A stretch of 41,530 nucleotides of DNA from JABDOU01 sp041567895 (GCA_041567895.1 JBFGAX010000018.1:1-41530); one strand, 5' to 3'; shown: positions 7,093 through 15,865, counted from the stretch's first letter. The notes: generated by a model not told the origin, from the sequence alone. Translations and numbers: made by a program.

Positions 7093-8706
7093 CTAGGACA
7101 GCGGAACCGATTGACCGGCTTTGACGAACGCATCGTCTGCGAACCAGATGCCTGCCATGGCGGCTAAGCCGCCAAGCACGCCCCATATCGGCTCGCCGGT
7201 CAGGAGAGCGATGACGCCCAGCACGATAGGGACGGCGACACCAACCAGCTGTCCGCCAACCCACCATTGCGTTGCGAACTTGCCTTTGGTCATGTGATGC
7301 ATGGCGTCGGCGATGTTGCGGGTGGGATGACGTTGGGTCAACTCGGCCACAGCTACGAGGCCGAGGGCGATAGCTCCGGCAACCAGCGTGATCCCGAATC
7401 CTCGCTCCGCGTCCTCGCCCACGTCGAAGAAAAGCGTTGCGAGGTAACTGAAGCCACCGCCCGCAGCCAGGGCTCCGGCCACCATGTGCCACAACAGGAT
7501 GGGGCTTTGCCAGAGGTCTCTGGCCTCGGCCTGGCCGAACAGAAAGGCCGTATATCCGGCAACGGCCACCCCGACTATCGCACCGATCCATGCCATGGTC
7601 TGGATGAAACCATCTCCCGCCCCGAACACTCCACCGAGGAACCACACCGCCATCGCAGCTGCAAAGAGTCCGAGGATGTAGGCACCCCGCACCAACCATG
7701 AACCGGGATTTCCTTTGGTGATCAGGTAGAAGAAGCGATCGGGGCGCTTGAGGTCCCACACGAGCAGAACCCCGGTGGCAAGCAGCAACAACCCCCCGAA
7801 GAGTGGAGCGCCCCACCGCATCCAACCACTGTCGGTTTGGGCACCGGAGAGGATGGCAACCAGAGCCGCGATGGCGATACCGGCCGCAATTCCCTTCGTC
7901 AGGAAATAGCTCGACACCCTCCACCCCCATGGCATCGGGTGCTCGGTGTTGTAAACGACGCGAGGAGGGGTGCCGCGCTTGCCGAAATCGACCGGAGGCG
8001 GGGCGGTCGGAGCCGAATCCACAACGCCCAGGTTTCCGATTGGACCGGTCGGCGGAACCTGGGGGGTCAAATCGACCGTCAGCCACGACTGCAATGATTC
8101 GGTTGGATCGCGCCAGATCCCGCCATCGGTGAGCGGTTCCGAGCCGAGGGGGTCGATGTTGGCAGCCTCCACCCCCATATAGAAGAGGTTGGGGTTGGTC
8201 CCCTGCTCCGGAGCGCGCACGAACACCTGCTCCGTGGCGACGATCTGGCTGATGCGAGAATTGGGGTCGTCGAGGTCGCCGGCGATGATGGCGTGCTCGG
8301 GACAAACGACTACGCAAGCCGGCTCGATCCCTACTTCCACCCGGTGCGTGCAGTAATTGCACTTCTGGGCGGTGTTCTCACCCGGATCGATGTAGAGCGC
8401 GTCGTACGGGCAGGCCTGCATACAACTCTTACACCCGATGCAACGGTCCGTATCGAAATCGACGATGCCGTCTTTGCGTTTGAAGAGGGCGGATGTCGGA
8501 CAGATTGCAACGCACGGAGCATCCGTGCAATGGTTGCAGCGCATGACCGAGAAGAAGCGCTTGGTGTCCGGCCATTCGCCCTTCTCGACATACTTGACCC
8601 ATGTGCGGTTGACGCCTAGCGGCACTTCGTGTTCGGTTTTGCAGGCGACGGTGCACGCGTGGCAGCCGATGCAGCCGTCCTGATCGATCACGAATCCGTA
8701 CCGCAC
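7093..8706 (-). CDS. Fused four-cluster ferredoxin / NrfD-type membrane anchor subunit
   Basis: A 537-residue fusion of two subunits that are normally separate. Residues 1-150 form a DmsB/PsrB-type electron-transfer domain with four Cys clusters (12/15/18/22, 57/60/65/69, 89/92/95/99, 116/119/131/135), enough for four 4Fe-4S centres. A linker of about 100 residues follows. From residue about 255 to the end there are eight hydrophobic segments of an NrfD/PsrC-like quinone-interacting anchor. No twin-arginine signal is present, so the cluster domain faces the cytoplasm with the catalytic subunit encoded 12 bp downstream. The predicted complex moves electrons between its substrate and the quinone pool. 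The start is ATG at 8706. Confidence 0.9.
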   Translation of the reverse strand: MRYGFVIDQDGCIGCHACTVACKTEHEVPLGVNRTWVKYVEKGEWPDTKRFFSVMRCNHCTDAPCVAICPTSALFKRKDGIVDFDTDRCIGCKSCMQACPYDALYIDPGENTAQKCNYCTHRVEVGIEPACVVVCPEHAIIAGDLDDPNSRISQIVATEQVFVRAPEQGTNPNLFYMGVEAANIDPLGSEPLTDGGIWRDPTESLQSWLTVDLTPQVPPTGPIGNLGVVDSAPTAPPPVDFGKRGTPPRVVYNTEHPMPWGWRVSSYFLTKGIAAGIAIAALVAILSGAQTDSGWMRWGAPLFGGLLLLATGVLLVWDLKRPDRFFYLITKGNPGSWLVRGAYILGLFAAAMAVWFLGGVFGAGDGFIQTMAWIGAIVGVAVAGYTAFLFGQAEARDLWQSPILLWHMVAGALAAGGGFSYLATLFFDVGEDAERGFGITLVAGAIALGLVAVAELTQRHPTRNIADAMHHMTKGKFATQWWVGGQLVGVAVPIVLGVIALLTGEPIWGVLGGLAAMAGIWFADDAFVKAGQSVPLS

Positions 8707-8762
8707 ACGCCTCCTTCTCGTTGCACTCGGTCACCAGGTATCCAGGTACCGGACCGAACCTG

Positions 8763-8788
8763 AACATATGCAGATCGATGAATATGTT
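8763..8788. promoter_or_regulatory. Inverted repeat in the divergent promoter region of the molybdoenzyme operon
   Basis: AACATAT (8763-8769) and ATATGTT (8782-8788) form a 7-bp inverted repeat with a 12-bp spacer, in an AT-rich patch of the 212-bp gap 8707-8918. The gap separates the minus-strand molybdoenzyme operon from the plus-strand Gfo/Idh/MocA gene, and both must be transcribed from it. It may be an operator or promoter element. The binding protein is unknown, and a chance match in AT-rich promoter DNA is possible. Nothing else recognisable lies in this gap. Confidence 0.3.
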
Positions 8789-8918
8789 ATACCGATGGCG
8801 CACCGTCCCCGGCGCGCTAATGATGATCTGTCGTGAACTCGATGAGACTGCCTGAACCAAGGCCGTGCACCTGGACAGGGAAGCGATAACCTCACGACAA
8901 CGGTGCGAAAGGAACGCG

Positions 8919-10007
8919 TTGGATACTGTGAGGTACGGCATCATCGGCTCCGGAATGATGGGCGTCGAACACATTCACAACATCAACCACATCGACGGCG
9001 CCGAAGTCGTGGCGATCGCTGATCCATGGGAGAGTTCCCTGAAGCAGGCCAGAGATGCGGCGGCCGGTGACGTCGTGGCATTCGCCGACTACCGGGAACT
9101 CCTTTCGTCTGGTCTCCTCGATGCGGTCGTGATCGCCACCCCCAACATGACTCATGCCGATGTCATGGAAGACGCACTGGCGGTTGCCGGTTTGCACGTC
9201 ATGCTCGAGAAACCACTGGCCACCACCATTGCAGACGGACGACGCATCCTGAAAGCGGCCGAGGGCCACGATGGGGTTGTATGGGTCGCGCTCGAATACC
9301 GCTACATGCCCGCCGCCGCCCGGCTCATCACCGAGGTGCGAAACGGCACGATCGGCGTGCTGCGTCATCTGGCCATCCGTGAGCACCGGTTTCCGTTCAT
9401 GCTCAAGGTCGGCGACTGGAACCGCTTCAACCGAAACACCGGCGGCACGCTCGTAGAAAAATGCTGTCACTTTTTCGACCTCATGAATCTGATCACCGGC
9501 GCCAAACCGGTCCGCGTCATGGCGAGCGGTGGCCAGGATTTCAATCATCTCGACGAGAAGTACAACGGTGAGGTACCCGACATCATCGACGCCGCGTTCG
9601 TGATCTTCGAATTCGACAACGGAGCTCGGGCGACGCTCGATCTGTGCATGTACGCGGAGGCCACCACGCATCAGGAAGAGATCGTGGCCGTTGGAAACCT
9701 GGGCAAGATCGAAGCTTTCACGCCTGGCGCGGCACTGAGTGGCGCAGATCCCCGCCAGCTCATTCGCCTTGGCAATCGCGCTCGTTCGACCGTCGACGAA
9801 GTCGAAGTGACTGATGAACGAATCTTGTGGGAGGGTGGCCACCACGGTGCGAGCTACATCGAACACCTGGAGTTCCTCGATGCCATCAGATCGGGATCCT
9901 CCGCCGCAGTCACCGTCGAAGACGGGCTGCTCTCGGTTGCGATGGGGATCGCCGCTCACACGGCCATCGCCGAAGGGCGAATTGTTCAGATGAGCGAGGT
10001 GCTCTGA
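8919..10007 (+). CDS. Gfo/Idh/MocA-family NAD(P)-dependent dehydrogenase
   Basis: About 362 residues. The N-terminal Rossmann domain has VRYGIIGSGMMG, then VVAIADPW, then DAVVIATPNMTHAD and the family signature LEKPLATT with its catalytic lysine. The C-terminal alpha/beta domain includes WNRFNRNTGGTLVEKCCHFFDL. Such enzymes oxidise or reduce sugars, inositols or related polyols in the cytoplasm. The open frame reaches back to 8865, but GAAAGGAA (8907-8914) sits five bases before the TTG at 8919, and the Rossmann strand begins just after it. TTG is therefore the preferred start, with GTG at 8928 as an alternative. It abuts, tail to tail with no gap, a sugar ABC importer, so it probably acts on the imported carbohydrate. 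Confidence 0.88.
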   Translation: MDTVRYGIIGSGMMGVEHIHNINHIDGAEVVAIADPWESSLKQARDAAAGDVVAFADYRELLSSGLLDAVVIATPNMTHADVMEDALAVAGLHVMLEKPLATTIADGRRILKAAEGHDGVVWVALEYRYMPAAARLITEVRNGTIGVLRHLAIREHRFPFMLKVGDWNRFNRNTGGTLVEKCCHFFDLMNLITGAKPVRVMASGGQDFNHLDEKYNGEVPDIIDAAFVIFEFDNGARATLDLCMYAEATTHQEEIVAVGNLGKIEAFTPGAALSGADPRQLIRLGNRARSTVDEVEVTDERILWEGGHHGASYIEHLEFLDAIRSGSSAAVTVEDGLLSVAMGIAAHTAIAEGRIVQMSEVL

Positions 10008-10994
10008 CTATTTGACCGAGCCGGCGGTGATGCCTCGCACAAAGAACCGCTGGAGCGCGAAAAATACCAGCAGCGGCACGAGGGTAATGACAAACGCGCC
10101 TGCAGTGAGGAGGTGCTCCCTGGCCCCGAACTCGCCTGCCAGAGATGCCACAACGATGGTTGCAGGAAGGGCTTCGCGATTGCCCCCGATCATCGTCAGC
10201 GCGATGAGATAGTCGTTCCAGGTCCACAAGAACTGAAAAATTGCGAACGCGGCCAGGACCGGCACCGAAAGGGGCAGCACCAGGCGCCAGAAGACCTTGA
10301 AGTGGTCCGCGCCATCGATTGCCGCCGATTCGAAGAGATCCTTGGGCAGGCCGGCGATGTAATTGTGCAAGAGGAAGATGGCAAACGGCAGCGCGAAACC
10401 GGTATGGGTGAGCCAGACCGCCGGAATCTGGCCCGATAACCCGAGATCCGGAAAGAGGGTGATCGTGCGTTCGACGAACGGCAGCGTCAGCTTCACTCCG
10501 TTGGAGTAGGCCGACAAGAGCGGAATCAGCGAAACCTGGGTGGGAATGGCGAGGAGGGCCACGGTTCCGATGAACAGCCACTCGCGTCCTCGGAAATCGA
10601 TCCAGGCGAACGCATAGGCCGCAAACGCAGCAATGGCGATCGGGATGATCGTCGCTACGATCGCAATCGCCGCAGAGTTGAGCAGTGCGTTGCCGAGCCC
10701 TGCTCCGACGTCGGGAAACAACACTTCTCGATAGTTGTCGAGCGTCGGAAACGTCTCGTCCGACAACGCATTCCAGAAGCCACTGGATCTCTGAGCGTCG
10801 CGGGTTCGGAATGAGTTGACGAACAGGCTGAAGGTGGGGATCGTCCAGATCACCACGAGTATCCACAGAAGCCACGTGGGGAACGAGCGGAGGAATCCGT
10901 AGATGCGCTTTCCGAGAGGCCGCCTGGCAGTCAGCTTCGCCAGAGGGCCGCCATCAACCGCCTCCGGGGCGGTGGGTTCCGCAGTGGTGGTCAT
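10008..10994 (-). CDS. Carbohydrate ABC transporter permease, MalG type
   Basis: A 328-residue inner-membrane permease with six hydrophobic segments. Its EAA loop (ESAAIDGADHFKVFWRLVLPL) is the contact site for the ATPase. The N-terminal 30 residues are cytoplasmic. The open frame continues upstream to 11117, but the ATG at 10994 overlaps the stop of the upstream permease gene as ATGA and starts the MTTTAEP sequence, so it is chosen. It forms the translocation pore with the 10991-12889 product. The substrate is a sugar or polyol, not further resolved. No ATP-binding subunit is encoded nearby, so a shared MsmK/UgpC-type ATPase elsewhere must energise it. Confidence 0.9.
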   Translation of the reverse strand: MTTTAEPTAPEAVDGGPLAKLTARRPLGKRIYGFLRSFPTWLLWILVVIWTIPTFSLFVNSFRTRDAQRSSGFWNALSDETFPTLDNYREVLFPDVGAGLGNALLNSAAIAIVATIIPIAIAAFAAYAFAWIDFRGREWLFIGTVALLAIPTQVSLIPLLSAYSNGVKLTLPFVERTITLFPDLGLSGQIPAVWLTHTGFALPFAIFLLHNYIAGLPKDLFESAAIDGADHFKVFWRLVLPLSVPVLAAFAIFQFLWTWNDYLIALTMIGGNREALPATIVVASLAGEFGAREHLLTAGAFVITLVPLLVFFALQRFFVRGITAGSVK

Positions 10995-12889
10995 CCCAGC
11001 CTCTCTTTCTGCATCCTTCGGATATTGAAGAACATGACAGGTAACACACCGATGAACAACACGACAGCCACCGCCGACCCGAGTCCGAAATCGAGCTGGG
11101 TGAAGGCTTTCTCCCACATCTCGTTTGCCAGCACCTGCGTACCGAAGTTTCCGTTTGTCATGACCTTGGGGATATCGAAGACTTTCAACACGGTCACTAT
11201 GAGTGTCGTGACCACCACACCGATTGTCGGAAATATCTGTGGCACCGTCACCCGCCAGAAACTCTGGGATTCGGTTGCCCCGTCGATCCTGGCAGCTTCC
11301 AGCAAATCCTCGGGGACGGCTTTGATGGCGGCCGAGAAGATCACCATGGCAAAGCCGGTTTGAATCCAGATGAACACGACCATCATCCAGAAGTTGTTCC
11401 AGGGTGGATTCCCGCTGATGAACAGCACCGGATCGGGGATAACGGTTCCGGTGGCCTCGTTTACGACGAATCCACCAATGCCCGGACCGACGAACCGATA
11501 GATGAGCCAGGCCATGATCAGGCTCACGCCCAGTGAGCTACCCACGATCGCTTGCGACCCGGCCAGCCATCCGCGCCATGCCAGGTAGAGAAGCCCAAGG
11601 ATGATGAGCCCCAACACCGCTGCAATGACAACGGTGGCCGTGGTCGAATTACTCCATTTTCCGATGTTGACCCACAACGTGTTGAACACACCGGTTTGTT
11701 GATCCTGGGCAGGACGGGCCACATAGATCAGACGCCAGATCACCGACGCCCCGACGAAGCTGATGGCCATCGGCAAAAAGATCAAGGATTTGGCGATGTT
11801 CTCACCCCTGGCGCGGTCGGCCAGGACAGCGACGGCCAGGCCGAGCGACACGGCGAACAGGATGATCGAAAAGATCCACCACAGGTTGTTGGAAATGGTC
11901 CCCCGGATATTGACGAACAACGCGAACCCGAAGAGCGCTGCTCCGCCTGCCATCAGGCTCAACGCTCCCGGACTGAATTCGAACGAATCACCGAGACGGC
12001 GACCCACCATACGTCCGACGAGGAGACCACCGGCAACCAGGACGATGGCCATCCAAAAGAGGCCAGACGAGAACATCCCGGTGAAACCGCTGAAATCGAT
12101 GATGTCGGGATCAGAAAACAAGTTGCCGTAATTCTCCAACCCGTTCCATTGAAGGTCATTCGGATTGCCGGTCAGGAAACCGAGCCAGATCGTACGACCG
12201 AGCGGAATGACGAGGGCAGCGGCAACGAAGAGCAAAGCCGGGGTCAAGAAGATGTATTTGCGGCTGGACAAGGCGATTTCGGCTCGCCCTATCTGATCGG
12301 GCCGGGGCCGCCTTCCGATCGCTGCGCCGACAAGAACCCCGAGAACCAGGGTCACGATGATCGCTTCGGTCCTCGAACCTTCGAAATCGGCTGCCAGCCA
12401 CGCTCCAAACAGCCATCCAAGGGCTGCACCAAGGAGCACGCTCCTCGTCGGGTCGCCATTCCGCCCTCCGAGCAACCAGACACCGGTGCCGAGGCCGGCT
12501 CCGATCACCAGACCCACCACGATGGCAATCGGATCGAGGGCGGGCAAGATCGATTCGACCACCGTCAGCCCGGCCAACAATCCAAGGGCAGCACCACCGC
12601 CTAAACCGATGGCGAGCCTGGTTGTTCGAGCTTCCACATTTCCGAGCGCGAAACCGACAACTCCGCCGATCACTGCGGCTACCAGGGTGACCAGCTCTGG
12701 TGAGGACAACATGCGATTTCCCCACAGCAAACCGAAAACGATCCCGGACGAAATTGCACCGATCAGGGTGCTGAACACGGGATATCGGCTCTGCGTCAGG
12801 TCGAAAAGCTTGTTGATGCCGACGAAAACGAGTCCGCTGATACCGACCGCACCCACGATTCCGAGGATCGTTATCGTGAGTCGATTCAT
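10991..12889 (-). CDS. Carbohydrate ABC transporter permease, MalF type, with large N-terminal membrane extension
   Basis: About 632 residues, roughly twice the usual length of this subunit. Residues 1-210 hold about six Gly/Ala-rich hydrophobic segments, followed by an Arg-rich cytoplasmic stretch (GRRPRPDQ). The conserved permease begins near residue 225 (KYIFLTPALLF). It also has extra hydrophobic segments inserted between its first and later core helices. The EAA loop is EAARIDGATESQSFWRVTVPQ near residue 550. GAAAGGAG (about 12898-12905) is well spaced for the ATG at 12889 and too close to the GTG at 12895, so ATG is used. Coupled to the MalG-type gene by an ATGA overlap. Confidence 0.88.
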   Translation of the reverse strand: MNRLTITILGIVGAVGISGLVFVGINKLFDLTQSRYPVFSTLIGAISSGIVFGLLWGNRMLSSPELVTLVAAVIGGVVGFALGNVEARTTRLAIGLGGGAALGLLAGLTVVESILPALDPIAIVVGLVIGAGLGTGVWLLGGRNGDPTRSVLLGAALGWLFGAWLAADFEGSRTEAIIVTLVLGVLVGAAIGRRPRPDQIGRAEIALSSRKYIFLTPALLFVAAALVIPLGRTIWLGFLTGNPNDLQWNGLENYGNLFSDPDIIDFSGFTGMFSSGLFWMAIVLVAGGLLVGRMVGRRLGDSFEFSPGALSLMAGGAALFGFALFVNIRGTISNNLWWIFSIILFAVSLGLAVAVLADRARGENIAKSLIFLPMAISFVGASVIWRLIYVARPAQDQQTGVFNTLWVNIGKWSNSTTATVVIAAVLGLIILGLLYLAWRGWLAGSQAIVGSSLGVSLIMAWLIYRFVGPGIGGFVVNEATGTVIPDPVLFISGNPPWNNFWMMVVFIWIQTGFAMVIFSAAIKAVPEDLLEAARIDGATESQSFWRVTVPQIFPTIGVVVTTLIVTVLKVFDIPKVMTNGNFGTQVLANEMWEKAFTQLDFGLGSAVAVVLFIGVLPVMFFNIRRMQKERLG

Positions 12890-12923
12890 CCGCACCTCTC
12901 CTTTCGCCGGTTCCCCAAGATAG

Positions 12924-12956
12924 ACGAAACCGGCCTGCGATGCAGGCCGGTTTCGT
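12924..12956 (-). terminator. 15-bp hairpin between binding-protein and permease genes (attenuator or mRNA-stabilising)
   Basis: ACGAAACCGGCCTGC (12924-12938) pairs perfectly with GCAGGCCGGTTTCGT (12942-12956) around a 3-base loop. It lies in the gap between the binding-protein stop (12979) and the permease start (12889). No T-run follows on the minus strand, so it is not a standard intrinsic terminator. As between malE and malF, such a hairpin can leave more binding-protein message than permease message. Confidence 0.7.
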
Positions 12957-12978
12957 GTCTACGGGTAAGAAAAGGGTG

Positions 12979-14367
12979 CTAGCTCGGCCAGGCCGCCTGG
13001 ATGGCTGCGAAGGCCTCCTCCACCGTCTTGTCGCCATTCACGGCGCTCGTACCTTCGGTCCAGAAGGCTCCTGAGCCAACTGCGGCGGGCATGAGGTCGG
13101 CACCGTCGAAGCGGGCCGGATCGGCCGTTGCCAACTCACGAATGAACGATGCCTCGAGATCGTTCCAAAGGCTGAGGTCGACCTCGGTGTTCGCCGTCAG
13201 GAAGCCAGAAGCGTCTCCGCCCTTGATTTCCCTCTGCGCCTTTTGCCGTTCCTCGGCGTACCTCGCGGAGCCGAGATATTCCATGACTGCCCAAACCTCC
13301 GGAGCGTCGCGGAACGCGGCGGCTGCGTTGCCGGCGGTGAGCACCGGCTTCGAATTGGTATCGACGTTCGGGAAGTAGAAGGTGTTGACCTGTCCATCTT
13401 CTCCAACCGGGGTACCTTCAGGCAGGAACGCCGCGAAGAACGAAGCCTGGCGGACCATTGCGCAGGTGTCGTCGGCCAGCGGTTGACCATTGTCGGCGCT
13501 GTGCGCCGTGGCCGCAATCGAGCCACCGGCCGCATAGGTGTTGCCGGGCGCGTTCCAGATATCCAGAATCGTATTGCCGATCGCGATGACGCGCGGATCA
13601 TCGAACTTGAGTTCGTTCGAGGTCCACTGGTCGTACGCCTCGGGTCCTTCAACCCGGAGCAGCATGTCTTCCATCCAGTCCGTGAAGACCCAACCGGTTG
13701 CGGGGCCGGACTCGATGCCGATGCACCACGGAGTCTGGCCGTCTGCGATCATCGTATTACTGAGAGCAACGAGTTCGTCGAGAGTCGTCGGTATCTCGTA
13801 CCCACCATCTTCGAACACCTGGGTGTTGTACCACACGATGGACTTGTAGTCGGTCTTGACCTGCACCGCGTAGGCGTCACCTTCATAGGAGTACGTCTCG
13901 AGCGTGCCGGCCGGCCACTGCGGCCGAACCGCAGCATCGACTTCGGCAGACAGCGGAAGCAAGAATCCCTGCGCCGCAAAGTCGAGCACCTTGCCAGGCT
14001 GTGGGAACATGGCGATGTCGGGCGGGTTGCCGCCAACCGCCTGCGCGTTTATCTGGTCCGAAAAGTCGCGAGCACCGGTGTGGGTGATCGACATACCGTT
14101 TTCCTCTGCAAAGACATCGAGTGCTCGCTGAATGCCCGTTGCCTCGTCAACGCCGTCCTCTGACGAGAAGACGGTAACGGTCGTGCCTTCGAGCGAAACG
14201 TCTTCCATGGGCTCTTCTTCCATGGGCTCTTCTTCCATGGCTTCGGTTGTCGTTGTTTCTTCTGTGCCGGGAGCGGCCGTAGTGGACGTCTCGTCGTCGG
14301 TGGTGCCTCCACCGCACGCGGCAGCTACCAGCGCAAGCGCAAGTAGCAACGCAATTAATCTGCGCAT
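12979..14367 (-). CDS. Carbohydrate ABC transporter substrate-binding lipoprotein
   Basis: A 462-residue family 1 solute-binding protein. The start ATG at 14367 follows AGGAGG. The open frame runs further upstream but without lipoprotein features. Residues 1-20 are a signal peptide ending in the lipobox LVAAAC, so the mature Cys is lipidated and tethered to the outer face of the membrane. A Thr/Glu-rich linker follows, containing three MEEEP-type repeats encoded by near-identical 15-bp units around 14209-14240. The binding domain includes TVTVFSSEDG, the VGGNPPDIAMFPQPG motif and a tryptophan-rich C-terminal lobe typical of sugar binding. First gene of the importer operon. Confidence 0.92.
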   Translation of the reverse strand: MRRLIALLLALALVAAACGGGTTDDETSTTAAPGTEETTTTEAMEEEPMEEEPMEDVSLEGTTVTVFSSEDGVDEATGIQRALDVFAEENGMSITHTGARDFSDQINAQAVGGNPPDIAMFPQPGKVLDFAAQGFLLPLSAEVDAAVRPQWPAGTLETYSYEGDAYAVQVKTDYKSIVWYNTQVFEDGGYEIPTTLDELVALSNTMIADGQTPWCIGIESGPATGWVFTDWMEDMLLRVEGPEAYDQWTSNELKFDDPRVIAIGNTILDIWNAPGNTYAAGGSIAATAHSADNGQPLADDTCAMVRQASFFAAFLPEGTPVGEDGQVNTFYFPNVDTNSKPVLTAGNAAAAFRDAPEVWAVMEYLGSARYAEERQKAQREIKGGDASGFLTANTEVDLSLWNDLEASFIRELATADPARFDGADLMPAAVGSGAFWTEGTSAVNGDKTVEEAFAAIQAAWPS

Positions 14368-14407
14368 GAGTCGGATCCTCCTCAGTTCTGATCCAGAATT
14401 GTTGAAC

Positions 14408-14444
14408 GGTTGCAATAACCAGGTTGCGATAACCAGTTTGTCAA
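14408..14444 (-). promoter_or_regulatory. Promoter of the sugar importer with tandem 14-bp operator-like repeats
   Basis: On the minus strand a consensus -35 box TTGACA occupies 14444-14439. Just downstream lie two head-to-tail copies of a 14-mer, TGGTTATCGCAACC (14435-14422) and TGGTTATTGCAACC (14421-14408), differing at one base. Each copy is roughly symmetric (GGTT...AACC). The -10 would fall inside the second copy (TGGTTA), so a bound protein would block or set transcription. This resembles a LacI/GntR-type sugar-responsive site, but no regulator gene is present nearby. Confidence 0.55.
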
Positions 14445-14517
14445 CGTTTTGAAAGGTCGCGGTTTCGCGACCGCCGGACATCATAGCGCTTTTTCGCACT
14501 TCGCGCGGCCACCCGGG

Positions 14518-15852
14518 TCAGAGCGGTGGGATGCTGAGCCGGGCGTCGAGGTAGTCGGCGATCTGATCGATGGCGACCCGTTCCTGTTCCATCGAATCCC
14601 GGTCTCGAACCGTCACTGCCCGATCCTCCAACGTGTCGAAATCGATGGTGACGGCGTACGGGGTTCCGATCTCATCCTGGCGCCGGTAGCGCTTTCCTAT
14701 CGACTGGGTGACGTCAACCTCGATGTTGTGCCTGGTTCGAAGTGCTCCGGCCACGGCCTCGGTATCGGGCAGCAGCTCATCCTTTTTGGACAGCGGCAGC
14801 ACGGCAACCTTGATGGGCGCCAATTTGGGATGGAATCGCATCACGACACGCTTTTCTCCCCGAACCTCTTCCTCGTGATAGGCATCGAACATGAACGCGA
14901 GCGCTGCCCTCGTAGCACCGGCCGCCGGCTCGATCACGTACGGGTAGAAACGCTCGTTGGCTGCCGGATCGAAGTAGCGAAGGTCCTGGCCACTCAACTC
15001 CGAATGTGCCTTGAGATCGAAGTCCGTGCGGTTGGCAATACCTTCCAACTCGTCCCACCCCCACGGGTACTTGAAGTCAACGTCGCTGGTGGCGGCCGCG
15101 TAATGCGCCAGCTCTTCGGGGTCGTGGGGTCGAAGCCGGATGTTGTCCGGGTTCATCCCCAGATCGAGATACCACTGCAGCCGGTTTTCGAGCCAGTACT
15201 CGTGCCACTGCCGGGCTTCTTCCGGCCGACAGAAGAACTCCATTTCCATCTGTTCGAATTCTCGAGTTCGGAAAATGAACTGTCCGGGTGTTATTTCGTT
15301 CCGAAACGACTTCCCGATCTGCGCGATACCGAATGGCAGCTTCAAGCGCATGGTCCGCCGGACGTTTTCGTAGTTGATGAAGATGCCCTGCGCCGTCTCC
15401 GGGCGCAGATAAGCAAGGGCCGCTGCGTCAGCGACCGGGCCTAGATACGTCTGAAGCATCAGGTTGAACTCGCGAGCCTCACCGAACGTACCTTTCGATC
15501 CGCAATCGGGACATGTGTTCGGGTCTTTCAATTTGTCCAACCGATGGCGCTTGTTGCAGTGAGAACACTCGACGAGCGGATCCGAAAAAGACTCCTCGTG
15601 ACCGGATGCTTGCCACACCTGTCGCTCTTGAATGATCGCCGAATCGAGGCCGACGACATCGTCTCGCGACCGGACCATCGAATTCCACCACTCGTCTTTG
15701 ATATTGCGGAGCAGCTCGGCACCGAGAGGTCCGTAGTCCCAGGAGGAGCGGAGACCGCCGTAGATCTCCGAGGCCGGAAATACGAACCCACGTCGCTTGG
15801 CGAGGTTGACGATGGTCTCGAGGCTCGGGGATTCGGGCGACGCAGTAGTCAT
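14518..15852 (-). CDS. glyS: Glycyl-tRNA synthetase, single-chain dimeric type
   Basis: A 444-residue class II aminoacyl-tRNA synthetase that charges tRNA-Gly. It is the one-polypeptide alpha2 type, not the alpha2beta2 type. It begins with LAKRRGFVFPASEIYGGLRSSWDYGPLG and carries a zinc-binding pair (CSHC and CPDC, near residues 90-115). Motif 2 is in the FRNEITPGQFIFRTREFEQ stretch. The anticodon-binding C-terminal domain starts near PIKVAVLPLSKKDE. The ATG at 15852 starts the MTTASPES protein; the longer open frame (to 15963) overlaps uppS and is not used. The gene lies 13 bp after uppS in a recO-uppS-glyS transcript. The usual name for this single-chain form varies (glyS, glyQS, glyRS). 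Confidence 0.95.
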   Translation of the reverse strand: MTTASPESPSLETIVNLAKRRGFVFPASEIYGGLRSSWDYGPLGAELLRNIKDEWWNSMVRSRDDVVGLDSAIIQERQVWQASGHEESFSDPLVECSHCNKRHRLDKLKDPNTCPDCGSKGTFGEAREFNLMLQTYLGPVADAAALAYLRPETAQGIFINYENVRRTMRLKLPFGIAQIGKSFRNEITPGQFIFRTREFEQMEMEFFCRPEEARQWHEYWLENRLQWYLDLGMNPDNIRLRPHDPEELAHYAAATSDVDFKYPWGWDELEGIANRTDFDLKAHSELSGQDLRYFDPAANERFYPYVIEPAAGATRAALAFMFDAYHEEEVRGEKRVVMRFHPKLAPIKVAVLPLSKKDELLPDTEAVAGALRTRHNIEVDVTQSIGKRYRRQDEIGTPYAVTIDFDTLEDRAVTVRDRDSMEQERVAIDQIADYLDARLSIPPL

Positions 15853-15865
15853 GAGTGGCCGGAGG

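Noticed and set aside
6037..7167. Plus-strand 376-codon frame opposite the molybdoenzyme gene
   Set aside because: Antisense to the conserved FeS and molybdenum-ligand region; no motif.
7073..8362. Minus-strand 429-codon frame inside the ferredoxin-NrfD gene
   Set aside because: Arg/His-rich alternative frame; the 7093-8706 frame holds 16 cluster cysteines and eight membrane segments.
11552..12604. Plus-strand 350-codon frame opposite the sugar permease
   Set aside because: Composition of an antisense shadow (Asp/Arg/Gln/Gly-rich), no motif.
12924..12956. Standard rho-independent terminator
   Set aside because: No T-run follows on either strand and the operon continues, so an attenuating or stabilising hairpin is more likely.
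14209..14240. 15-bp direct repeats as a CRISPR or mobile-element feature
   Set aside because: They encode the MEEEP repeats in the lipoprotein linker; there are no spacers and the frame is kept.
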